A DNA stretch of 64,000 nt from Burkholderia sp. Nafp2/4-1b (lineage in GTDB: Bacteria; Pseudomonadota; Gammaproteobacteria; Burkholderiales; Burkholderiaceae): contig NZ_ML058597.1 of assembly GCF_003635165.1 (NCBI RefSeq), positions 806,001-870,000 on the forward strand. The letters run 5' to 3'. The position numbers and the translations under genes are program-made. Of this stretch, positions 45,801 through 53,249 are shown piece after piece. Numbering within the stretch: the first letter of the stretch is position 1; each line of letters opens with the position of its first letter. The notes under the pieces were generated by a model. That model was not told the DNA's origin. It searched no databases and saw only the letters and a list, made by a program, of their open reading frames with translations.

Positions 45801-45882
45801 AGAAGAGCGACAGCGGCTCCACCGACGCGAGAAACTCCGCGAGCGACGGGGTGCTGGCCGGGGCCGGGGCTTGTGCGTCCAT
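42811..45882 (-). CDS. C39 peptidase ABC exporter with two cNMP-type domains
   Basis: The 1,023-residue protein has two N-terminal cyclic-nucleotide-binding-type domains (about 20-125 and 155-255), a C39 peptidase domain with the catalytic triad C321, H394 and D410, six membrane segments (about 455-740), and an ABC ATPase (VGRSGSGKTT, LSGGQIQRLCIARAL and LVFDEATSSLDT). The C39 domain cuts double-glycine leaders during export. The phosphate-binding arginine expected in each cNMP pocket is replaced or absent, so nucleotide binding is doubtful. A similar layout occurs in NHLP-type bacteriocin exporters. Confidence 0.9.
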   Translation of the reverse strand: MDAQAPAPASTPSLAEFLASVEPLSLFSPDELDRMAAHAQVRTYAFGDTVCNRGEPAEGLYVLRSGSVRLIADERGKETSVGVRKEREVFGEMAMLRDYWHEVSVRASTKTEVLCIPRSAIEPILRDNPAAQSFVTSYVAISSAGGFVTRLFDLRGKLTRAELEEYVSSVGVKRVAAGKEIVRQGPGGDLRLYVVRQGEVSVSCHEDGNDYPLATLGAGEIFGERACLLRQEQAATVTAVTDTRLLVIPEKTVHFMLERNPKLREVLEERIRFVDQELKRQKKLAERRRHPLQIDIGADAAFGERMIKRFVLVEQAEEMDCGAACLAMICRHYGVAMTLGKLRDLANVTTQGATLDSLARTGEAVGFATRGVQCTYEALLGFDLPFIVHWEGYHYVVVYGVSKQWVRIADPALGFRKLSVEAFERGWSGTCLLFTASGPAAAPAESRSPWVRFIGYLHPYRKILGYLFLATFVIQVLGVIPPLIIQSILDGVVVHQNVSLLHLLIAGLVISNVFTQLMTTIRAHLSNFMVRSLDFAMMSQFYKHTMSLPYSFFARRKSGDVFARFQENQTIRAFLTESTVTTALNLLMIFIYFTIMFLYNVKMTLVLIAFVIPIMALTALATPKLKGYAREVFAASTDAKSLLMETLGGVETVKGMGIERSVRLKWERKYAKALDVQYRAQAFNIVVSLCSQLLNAATTVVILWVGANLVLAHELSIGQLIAFNAFMGSVLAPLMGLVGMWSLMNDAAVAMERLGDVLDIAPEQQPSELASRVLLPDLQGDISFDGVYFRYGGNETPYVLENINCTIRRGEMVAIVGRSGSGKTTLAKLLVGFYAPTDGKIMVDGYDMSAIDKAFYRAQIGYVMQSNLVFSGSIAENIACGDASPDWRRMEEVARMADAHAFISKLPLGYEQVVGERGVGLSGGQIQRLCIARALYHDPRLLVFDEATSSLDTQSESNILANMHEILQGRTAVIIAHRLSTIMRADKILVLYEGAIVEQGSHDELVALNGMYYQLVQKQLGAA

Positions 45883-45900
45883 CGATGCGGTTCTCCGTGA

Positions 45901-46653
45901 TCAGCGTGCGTCGATGATGTGTTCCTGCGCGCGCGCGGCGAGCCACTCCTCGCGCAGCAGGCGGCGCACCTCCGACGCGACGTCGGCGTCGAGCGCGGCC
46001 GGGTGTTTCGCGGTCACCGAGAAGATCTCGAAGAACGAGCCGTCGGGCGCCGCGAACGGCCCGAGCAGGTCGCCCACGCGCGCGTTGAACACCTTGGCCT
46101 CGATATCCGTCTTCAGCGAGCCGCGCAGCACCTTGCCGATCACGCCACCGCGCTCGCTCGTGTCGGCGATCGAATGCTCGCGCGCCATGTCGCCGAAGCT
46201 GTCCGGGTCGTCCTCCAGGATCGCCATCATTTCGCGCGCCTTGCCTTCCGAATCCAGCACGATGTGGCTGACCTCGATGTTGTCGAACTTCGGCGAATTG
46301 AGCTTGAAGTACGCTTCGACGGCCGCATCGCTGCACACCGTGTCGAGCGTCTTTTCCTGATACAGCGTATCGGTGATGAATCGCTCGAACTCGTCGAGAC
46401 TGACGCCGAACACGTCCAGGTAGCGGTTCATGTCCGCCGCGCGGTGCAGTCCGTGCACGCGGCGAAACTGGTCGGCACGGTCCTGGATTTCGTCCGGCGT
46501 CACCTGCACGCCCATCTTCCGCGCCGCGATCACCGTCAGCCGGTCGCGAACCTGCTGTTCGACGAGGCCTTCGAACTGCCCGGTGAGCTTCAGCACGCGG
46601 ATGAAATCGTCGGTGCCGATCACCTCGTCGTCGATACGCACTATTGCCGTCAT
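45901..46653 (-). CDS. SurA/PpiC-type peptidyl-prolyl isomerase
   Basis: This 250-residue protein has a SurA-like helical N-terminus and a parvulin domain from about residue 120 (VSHIVLDSEGKAREMMAILE, DSFGDMAREHS, GGVIGKVLRGS and GPFAAPDGSFFEI). No signal peptide is evident, so it may act in the cytoplasm on peptide precursors or leave by another route. GGGGA precedes the ATG at 46653. It lies between hlyD and the exporter gene in the same direction; isomerases of this type often accompany peptide exporters. Confidence 0.85.
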   Translation of the reverse strand: MTAIVRIDDEVIGTDDFIRVLKLTGQFEGLVEQQVRDRLTVIAARKMGVQVTPDEIQDRADQFRRVHGLHRAADMNRYLDVFGVSLDEFERFITDTLYQEKTLDTVCSDAAVEAYFKLNSPKFDNIEVSHIVLDSEGKAREMMAILEDDPDSFGDMAREHSIADTSERGGVIGKVLRGSLKTDIEAKVFNARVGDLLGPFAAPDGSFFEIFSVTAKHPAALDADVASEVRRLLREEWLAARAQEHIIDAR

Positions 46654-46753
46654 CTCGTTCCCCTTGATCCTGTCAGCGGCGGTTCGCCCTGATGCGCCGC
46701 CGATGCCGCACGTCACCGCTTGCCTGCGTTCCACTGCGCCGTGGATGTCCCCA

Positions 46754-48163
46754 TCAGCCCGCGATCTGCCTGAACGGGTCCAGCGCGACCCCGATCAGGC
46801 GGCGCTCGCGCACCACGATTTCCGCCGTGGCCGTCATCCCGTAGCGCAGCGGGTATTTCGTGCCGGCAATCGTGTACGCGTTGCGCTCCAGCGCCACGCG
46901 GCCTTCGTACACGGGTTCCTTCGTCTGCGCCTGCGGCTTGGTCGCCGGCGAGATGTATTCGAGCGTGCCGTCGATCACGCCGTAGCGCTGATACGGAAAC
47001 GCGTTGAACTTCAGCTTCACGGGCAAGCCTTCATGCAGGAAGGCGCGGTCCTGCTCCGCGATCGCGACCTTCACCACCGGCCGCGCATCGGACGGCGCGA
47101 TGCTGCCGAGCGGTGTGTTGGCGAGGATCTTGTCGCCGGGCTGCGTCGTCGTCACATCGGTGATCACGCCGGAGACGGGCGCCAGCACGAGCAGAAAATT
47201 GTCCTTGTCGATGTTCTCGAAGCGAATGCGCGCGGCGGCATCCGCGGCGAGGCGCGCCGTCTGCACCTGCAGGCGCAGCTTCTCTTCGGTGTTCGCGATG
47301 TCGCGCACGGTTGCGTCGTACTGGATGCGCAGCCCGGTCAGCGTCTCGCCGCTGCCTTCGAGTTGCGCCTTCGCCTGCGCGAACTCGTGGCTCTGCTGCG
47401 CCTCGAGCTGCGTGAGCCGCGCCTGCGCGACGCGAAAGCTGTCCTGGGCCTGCAGGTACGTGCTGCGCTTCTGCTCCACCTGGCTCTGCGACACGCCGCC
47501 GCCGCCCGGCTGCGCGAACAGGCGCGCGTATTTGTCCTGCTCGTCCCTGGCGAGATCGAGCGCGTGGCGAGCGTTGTCGATATTGCTGCGCGCTTCGTCG
47601 ATCTGCGCGCGCTGAGATTGCGCGAGCTTGCTGGTGCCTTCGGCAATTCGGTTCTGGTGCAGGTGCTCCTCGACCTCGATCTGCTGCTTCAGCGCGTCGG
47701 CCTTTCGCTCCATCAACTGCTTCTTGTCCGGAAACTGCTTCCATTCGCGCTCGGCGTCGTCGAGCTTGAGGCGCGCATCGAGCGCGTTGGTCGCCGCCTC
47801 GATCGCGCCGCGGGCGTTGATCCGGCCGATCACGTCGTTCTTTTCGACCGGCTGACCTTCGGCGATATAGATGTCCACCAGCTCGCCGTCGACGGGCGCG
47901 TAGATGCGGCGCACCTCGGACTCCGGTGCGAGCGCACCCTGCGCCGTCACGATCACGTCGGCGCGGCCGACGAACGACCACAGCAGCGCGCACACGACGA
48001 GCCCGACCATCGCGATGATGGTCGCCTGCGTGAGCCGCGATGGCTGCGCGGTCAGGATCGCGATCCCTTCGACGCTGTGATCCTCCAGCGCCTCGCCCAG
48101 CGAGCGCGGCGGTTCGGGCGGCGGCTCCTGCCGAGCGCTCCTGAAGAGGCTATCGAGCTTCAC
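46754..48163 (-). CDS. HlyD-family membrane fusion protein
   Basis: The 469-residue adaptor has one membrane segment near residues 46-66, a lipoyl/barrel-sandwich half (VTAQGALAPESEVRRIYAPV), a long coiled coil (about 130-300) and a C-terminal beta-barrel region. It should bridge the exporter and the outer-membrane TolC-like protein. The GTG at 48163 has GGGAGG upstream and overlaps the FHA gene by 14 bases; the ATG at 48205 would give a larger overlap. Confidence 0.9.
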   Translation of the reverse strand: MKLDSLFRSARQEPPPEPPRSLGEALEDHSVEGIAILTAQPSRLTQATIIAMVGLVVCALLWSFVGRADVIVTAQGALAPESEVRRIYAPVDGELVDIYIAEGQPVEKNDVIGRINARGAIEAATNALDARLKLDDAEREWKQFPDKKQLMERKADALKQQIEVEEHLHQNRIAEGTSKLAQSQRAQIDEARSNIDNARHALDLARDEQDKYARLFAQPGGGGVSQSQVEQKRSTYLQAQDSFRVAQARLTQLEAQQSHEFAQAKAQLEGSGETLTGLRIQYDATVRDIANTEEKLRLQVQTARLAADAAARIRFENIDKDNFLLVLAPVSGVITDVTTTQPGDKILANTPLGSIAPSDARPVVKVAIAEQDRAFLHEGLPVKLKFNAFPYQRYGVIDGTLEYISPATKPQAQTKEPVYEGRVALERNAYTIAGTKYPLRYGMTATAEIVVRERRLIGVALDPFRQIAG

Positions 48164-50030
48164 CGTGCCCTCCCGACGAAGCAAGTCGTTCCAGCGTCGC
48201 GACATGTGCGGCGAATTGCGGCGTCGCGAAGCGGAACTGCTTCAGGCGATCCAGCACGGCCGGCCCGTGGCCGGCCCGCGCGTCGCTCTCGAACTGCAGA
48301 TACTGCTGCAGATCGGCACGCACGGTGTCGAGGCCGCCGAGGCGCGGATAGCGCTGCTCGTCGTCGGCGAGCAGCGCGGGAAGACCGTCGAACCGGTCCG
48401 CGTCGAGCGCCGCCGCGATCGCGCGCTGCAACCGCTCGAGCGCGGCCACATAGACGGAGTTGTCGCTTTGCAGCCTGCGCAGCTCACTGAGCGCGTCGGC
48501 ATACAGCGTGCCGAATGCGGGAACGTATGACGAAATCCGGTCGAGGAGCCGCTGATGCGCGCCCGGGTCATCGTTCCAGCGGCCGGTCAATGCCTTGATC
48601 GGCGCTTCGTCGCGGTAGATGCGGATCGGCGCTTCGGGCCCGCCGCGCCCGACAACGAACGCCTGCAGTTCGCCGATCCACGCGACTTCGTCGACGAGCG
48701 GCCGCGCGTCGGCGTTGTGGCGGGCCAGCGCGCGCATGTCCTGCACGACGGCTCGGGCGCGGTCGAAGGCGCGCGCATTCATCGCGGCGATCCAGTCCGG
48801 TACTTTCGACCGGACGATGGCCTCGGTGCCCAGCGCGAGGAACGCCGGATCGTCCGGATGGCTCGCGAGCTGGCGGTCGGCGAGTCGCGCCGCCTGCGCG
48901 GTGTCGCCGCGCGCGAGCAGCGCGTGCATGTCGCGCAGCGGCGCATCGCGGAAATACAGCGTCGCGAACAGCAGCACGGCCACCGCGAGCAGCCCGCCGC
49001 TCCACCAGCCCAGCCGTTGCAGGTTCACGTGGCCGCTGCCGCCGAACGCCTCGCTCAGCTCCGACAGGAAGACTTCGATCCTGCCGCGCCGGTGGCGTGC
49101 GTCATGCGCGGTTTCCGCGGCGCCATGCGCGGCGTGCGGATTGACCTCGTCGTCCTGCTGAACGGCCGGCACCGTGCAGAAGATGTCGAGGAACGAATGC
49201 GCGGTATCGACGAAGGTGGTCCGATCGAGGTCGGCGGCGGCCGCATGCGCGGCGGCGCCGGGCACCGACGACGCCGTCACGGTGGAGTCCGGCCCCGGCT
49301 CGCGCTGCACTCCGACGCGATAGACGAAATGATCACCGCCGAACGCGAGCATCGCGCCGTCGGCGAGCGGCACCGCATGCTCGTCGAGGCGCCGGCCGTC
49401 GACAAACGTCCCGTTCGTGCTGCCGAGGTCTTCCACGAACACGTCGCCGTCCTGCACGTAGATGTGCGCGTGACGCCGCGACAGATAGTTGACCTGATGC
49501 GGATACGCGTTGCGGTAGCACGCGAACGTATCGTCGGTCTTGCTCACGAGGAACGGAAAGGCGGTAATGATGACCGGTTGCAGGCCGAGATCGTCGCGCT
49601 CCGGCGCGAGCGTGACGACAGCCGGCCGCACCGGCTGATGCGTCGCGCGCGGCACCAACGCAACGCGGTACGCCAGCGCGCCGGCGAAGCGCAGTTCGTC
49701 GCCGTCGCGCAGCAGATGCGGCTTCTCGCCGACATCGACACCGTTGACGGCCGTACCGTTCTTGCTGCCGAGATCGGCGACATAGGCCGCGCTGCCTTCA
49801 AAGAAGATGCGCGCATGCCGGCGCGACAGGTCGGCCACCAGCTCGGGCCGCGCGGCCGCGAACGGCGTGTTGGTCCGCCCGACGGCAAACAGCGCCTTGT
49901 CGATCCGGATCTCGCTCAGCTCCGGATGGGAAACCGGCTTGAGCACGATGTCGAACTGCCGTTCGAGTGCGGCTTGTTTCTCGGCAATCGAAGCGGCGTC
50001 TGGAACCATGATTCGGCCAACGATCGACAT
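48150..50030 (-). CDS. Double-FHA-domain membrane protein
   Basis: The protein of about 626 residues has two FHA domains near its N-terminus. The first carries GR at 51-52, SRRH at 69-72 and N91 (DLGSKNGTAVNG); the second carries YLSRRHAHIYV and DLGSTNGTFVDGRRL. These bind phosphothreonine. A membrane segment (WWSGGLLAVAVLLFATLYF) lies near 385, and about 220 helical residues follow. It probably links kinase signalling to the export machine. The start is uncertain (50048, 50030 or 50009). It is the second gene after tolC. Confidence 0.8.
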   Translation of the reverse strand: MSIVGRIMVPDAASIAEKQAALERQFDIVLKPVSHPELSEIRIDKALFAVGRTNTPFAAARPELVADLSRRHARIFFEGSAAYVADLGSKNGTAVNGVDVGEKPHLLRDGDELRFAGALAYRVALVPRATHQPVRPAVVTLAPERDDLGLQPVIITAFPFLVSKTDDTFACYRNAYPHQVNYLSRRHAHIYVQDGDVFVEDLGSTNGTFVDGRRLDEHAVPLADGAMLAFGGDHFVYRVGVQREPGPDSTVTASSVPGAAAHAAAADLDRTTFVDTAHSFLDIFCTVPAVQQDDEVNPHAAHGAAETAHDARHRRGRIEVFLSELSEAFGGSGHVNLQRLGWWSGGLLAVAVLLFATLYFRDAPLRDMHALLARGDTAQAARLADRQLASHPDDPAFLALGTEAIVRSKVPDWIAAMNARAFDRARAVVQDMRALARHNADARPLVDEVAWIGELQAFVVGRGGPEAPIRIYRDEAPIKALTGRWNDDPGAHQRLLDRISSYVPAFGTLYADALSELRRLQSDNSVYVAALERLQRAIAAALDADRFDGLPALLADDEQRYPRLGGLDTVRADLQQYLQFESDARAGHGPAVLDRLKQFRFATPQFAAHVATLERLASSGGHGEAR

Positions 50031-50131
50031 GCGCCCGCCAATGGGCATGCGGCGCAGGAATCGCGACGCGCTTTCGAACCACCTGTGTGAAGTCGCGCCG
50101 CCAAGGCACGCGGCGGCACGATCGTGAAAAA

Positions 50132-50159
50132 AGTTTAGGCGACGAATGGCGGTAGTCAA
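50132..50159 (-). promoter_or_regulatory. Sigma-70-type promoter before the FHA gene
   Basis: TTGACT and TAAACT are separated by 16 bases on the minus strand. This could give basal expression of the FHA, hlyD, isomerase, exporter and activator genes independent of sigma-54. Confidence 0.55.
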
Positions 50160-50200
50160 TCGGCCCGCATCGATTGCGCGGCTGCGCAGGGCTGGCGTGT

Positions 50201-51676
50201 TCATTGCAGCGCGTGGCCCGCCGGCGCGCTGTCCGCATTCGAGATTTCGACCGCGCGCCAGCCGCCGCCGATCGCCTTGTAGAGCGTGACCGTGTCGCTC
50301 AGAATCTGCTGATGATTCGCGAGCAGCGCAAGTTCCGCGGACGCCACCGAGCGTTCCGATTCGAGCACCTCGAGCTGCGACACGAGCCCTTCCTTGAGCT
50401 GCGCCTCCACCTGCGCGGCGACGGTGCGCAGACGCTGGCCCTGCTGCTGGAGCTGCACGCGCTGCTGCTTGTGCGCGTCGAGATCGACGAGCGCGTTTTC
50501 CACTTCCTTGAATGCGGTGAACACGGTCTGCCGGTACTGCTGCTCGGCTACTTTCGTCTGCGCGTCGGTCGTCTTGATGTGCGCGCGCACGCCCGGGTCA
50601 AACATCGGCAGGTTGATGCTCGGCAGGAAGCTGAACGTGAAGGCCTTGAAGAGATCCGACAGCGCGAACGCCGCGGTGCCGCCGCGCCCCGTCAGGCTGA
50701 TCGACGGCAATTGCGCCAGCTTCGCCGCGCCCACTTCGTCATACGATTCGAGCACGCGATACTGCGCGGCGACGACATCCGGCCGGCGCGCGAGCAGTTG
50801 CGCGGGCAGCCCCATCGGCACGTCCGGCAGCTTGATGCGCTGCCGGAGATGGCCGGCAGGAATCCTGAATTCGCCGGCCGGCACGCCCAGCAGCGTCGCA
50901 AGCGCGTTCTCGGCCGTGTCGCGCGAGCGGTGCAGCTCGATCAGTTCGTTCGCCAGCCCGTTGATCTCCGCGCTCTGCCGCAGCACTTCCGTCTGCGGCG
51001 CGACGCCGTTCGCCAGCATCGACTGGTAGATCGCGAGGATCTTCCGGTTCTTGTCGAGCGTGCGCTGTTGCTGCTCGATCTGGTCGTCGAACTGGAGGAT
51101 CCGGAAATACGTGCTCGACACATCGGCGACGAGCGTCAGGTAGCCGGCGCGCCAGTCGGCCTCGGTCGCGCGGTATTCGGCCTTCTGCGCCTGCACGCCT
51201 TTCTCGACCTTGCCCCAGATGTCGATTTCCCAGTTCACCTGGCTGCCGAGGTTGTAGCTCTTTGACAGCTTTTGATGCGTGTTCTTTTCGAAGTCCGCGC
51301 CCGCGCCGAGGTCGGCGCTCGGCAGCGCGCCCGCCTGGACTTCGCCGACCTGCGCGCCGGCCACGCCAATGCGCGCCGCCAGCACCTTGATATCGACGTT
51401 GCCCGCGATGGCCTTGTCGATGAGCGCGTCGAGCGTCGGATCGTCGAAGCTCTTCCACCATTCGGCATTGACCGCGTCCGATGCGGATACCGGACCGTGC
51501 GCGTGCGCCCACGTGGTTTTTGCCGGCATCTCCGGGCGCTTATAGGCGGGCATGTTCAGGTCCATGCAGCCGGACAGCAACGCCGCGCATGCGCCGGCGC
51601 AACCGGCGATGCGGGACAGCGAACGCACGAGACCGCGGCAGTTGCGCGTGGCAGTCGGCGACAGGTGAATGTTCAC
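50201..51676 (-). CDS. TolC/NodT-type outer-membrane efflux lipoprotein
   Basis: This 491-residue protein has a lipoprotein signal with lipobox LLSGC (C37) and the OEP fold: EWWKSFDDPTLDALIDKAIA, QVNWEIDIWGKVEKG, LLARRPDVVAAQYRV and coiled-coil repeats. It would form the outer-membrane channel for the exporter. The GTG at 51676 has AAGGAG upstream; the reading from 51955 is not supported. It is the first gene of the operon, preceded by a sigma-54 promoter. Confidence 0.9.
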   Translation of the reverse strand: MNIHLSPTATRNCRGLVRSLSRIAGCAGACAALLSGCMDLNMPAYKRPEMPAKTTWAHAHGPVSASDAVNAEWWKSFDDPTLDALIDKAIAGNVDIKVLAARIGVAGAQVGEVQAGALPSADLGAGADFEKNTHQKLSKSYNLGSQVNWEIDIWGKVEKGVQAQKAEYRATEADWRAGYLTLVADVSSTYFRILQFDDQIEQQQRTLDKNRKILAIYQSMLANGVAPQTEVLRQSAEINGLANELIELHRSRDTAENALATLLGVPAGEFRIPAGHLRQRIKLPDVPMGLPAQLLARRPDVVAAQYRVLESYDEVGAAKLAQLPSISLTGRGGTAAFALSDLFKAFTFSFLPSINLPMFDPGVRAHIKTTDAQTKVAEQQYRQTVFTAFKEVENALVDLDAHKQQRVQLQQQGQRLRTVAAQVEAQLKEGLVSQLEVLESERSVASAELALLANHQQILSDTVTLYKAIGGGWRAVEISNADSAPAGHALQ

Positions 51677-51768
51677 GATCGACTCCTTGGGAGTAGCGCG
51701 GCGACGATGCGGGATCGGGTGGATGTGTTGGTGTCGGTGCTGCAGCGTGGCTCGCTCGCGTCTCATCT

Positions 51769-51784
51769 TGCATGGGGCGTGCCA
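51769..51784 (-). promoter_or_regulatory. Sigma-54 (-24/-12) promoter of the export operon
   Basis: On the minus strand the sequence is TGGCACGCCCCATGCA, with GG and GC ten bases apart. Transcription would start near 51758, about 82 bases before the tolC GTG. Bases 51785-52018 show no gene. Confidence 0.75.
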
Positions 51785-52018
51785 GCCGCTCGCGGGATCA
51801 GCGGGAATCCTGCCGGGCGGTTTGCCGACGCAGGTCTGGGCGCTGCAGACAGGGGGCGGGGCGACGTGTGCGCGGCACCCGGATCGAGGGTGCGTGATGG
51901 GCCGTCGCAGACAGTTTCGGCTCAGGATGTCGGGAAGGAACCGACACTCGCGCAATGGGCGGCAGCGCTGCCGTTCGACGCGCGCATGCGACGCGATCGT
52001 CGATCGGCGCGCGCGACG

Positions 52019-52444
52019 TCACTTCACGTAGATCGTGATTTTCTTCGAGTAGACCGGGGGATTTTGCGGCACGTGGTTGGCGTCGCCCATCAGGAGCTGC
52101 AGCGTGTGCTTGCCCGGCGGAAGCTCCAGCGTGGTTTCGGTCTCGCCCGCGCCGAAATGCAGGTGATTCCGGTCGGATGGAATCGGCTGGTCCATCGGCG
52201 GCAGGTCCGTATCGACCAGCAGGTGATGGTGGCCCGTGTTCGGAAACTGCACATGCGACGGCGCGACACCCATGTCGCGCAAGCCGAACCATACCCGGAA
52301 CGGACGTCCGGCCGGCAGTACCTGGCCGTCGTTGGGCCATCCGATGTAGACGACGGCCTTCGCGGACTGCGCGCCGGCCTCCGCGGTCGTCGGCCCCGTC
52401 CATAGCAGCGTCACGGCAACGGCGAAGAGGATGAGCTTGTTCAT
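52019..52444 (-). CDS. DUF4399 periplasmic protein, copy A
   Basis: This 141-residue protein has a signal peptide (about 1-22) and a DUF4399 domain with the histidine-rich strings NTGHHHLLVDTDLPP and SDRNHLHFGAG and the ending QLLMGDANHVPQNPPVYSKK. The clustered histidines could bind metal. Function unknown. It lies 44 bases behind a paralogue in the same direction. Confidence 0.85.
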   Translation of the reverse strand: MNKLILFAVAVTLLWTGPTTAEAGAQSAKAVVYIGWPNDGQVLPAGRPFRVWFGLRDMGVAPSHVQFPNTGHHHLLVDTDLPPMDQPIPSDRNHLHFGAGETETTLELPPGKHTLQLLMGDANHVPQNPPVYSKKITIYVK

Positions 52445-52487
52445 GGCGTCAATTCCCGGTGCGGGGCAGCAGGCGCGGCATCGCGCG

Positions 52488-52916
52488 CTACTTGACCGTG
52501 ATCGTGATCTTCTTCGAGTACACGGGCGGATCGTGCGGCACGTGGTCGTGGTCCCCCATCAGCAGTTGCAGCGTGTGCTTGCCGGGTGGAAGTTCGATGC
52601 GCGCCTCGGTTTGACCGGCGCCGTAATGCAGGTGATTCCGGTCCGACGGTATCGGTTGATCCAGCGGCGGGAGATCGGTATCGATGAGCACGTGGTGATG
52701 GCCCACGTTGGGCCGCTCGATGCCTTTCGGGCAGATACCCATGTTGCGCAGACCCATGCGCACCCAGAACTTGCCGCCGGTGATCGTTGCACCGTCCGAC
52801 GGCCAGATGATGTACGCCTCGGCGCCGGGCGGCGAAGACGTACGCCCGGCGGCAAGCGCGATCCTCGGCGCCAGGACGGCGGCGGCAAAAGCCAACAACG
52901 TAGCCCTTCTTCGCAT
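52488..52916 (-). CDS. DUF4399 periplasmic protein, copy B
   Basis: This 142-residue paralogue of copy A has its own signal peptide (about 1-22) and the same motifs (NVGHHHVLIDTDLPPLDQPI, NHLHYGAGQTE, GDHDHVPHDPPVYSKK). It is the first gene of the pair. No sigma-54 promoter was found upstream, so membership in the export regulon is not supported. Bases 52917-53249 hold no gene. Confidence 0.85.
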   Translation of the reverse strand: MRRRATLLAFAAAVLAPRIALAAGRTSSPPGAEAYIIWPSDGATITGGKFWVRMGLRNMGICPKGIERPNVGHHHVLIDTDLPPLDQPIPSDRNHLHYGAGQTEARIELPPGKHTLQLLMGDHDHVPHDPPVYSKKITITVK

Positions 52917-53249
52917 CGTGTTGCTCCTCGCGTGGGTGGCGGCGCGCGGCGTCGGACAGTGGAGCGTGGCGTGTCTAACAGCTTAGGATGTAATCCGCAG
53001 GAACACACATAACGATGGCCAACGATGTTGGACCGACATCGATGCGTGAACACGTATGTCTGTTTTTTGCAAAACCTGCGGGTGGACCCGGTGATCGCCG
53101 CCGAGCGCACGTGCTATCTTGAATGTGTCCTGCCGTGCCCACGCCCGTGCCCGCCGCAAGCCGGCATGGCTCGGCCGCGACCGGACACCCGGCAACGGCT
53201 GCGCTCCGCCTTCGGCACTCATCCGACGGCGCACCCTGGGGGGCTGAAT

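Noticed and set aside
52917..53249. Extension of the caspase protein to a start at 53025
   Set aside because: The ATG at 53250 starts a clear signal peptide with GGGGGG upstream; the earlier part has no homology.
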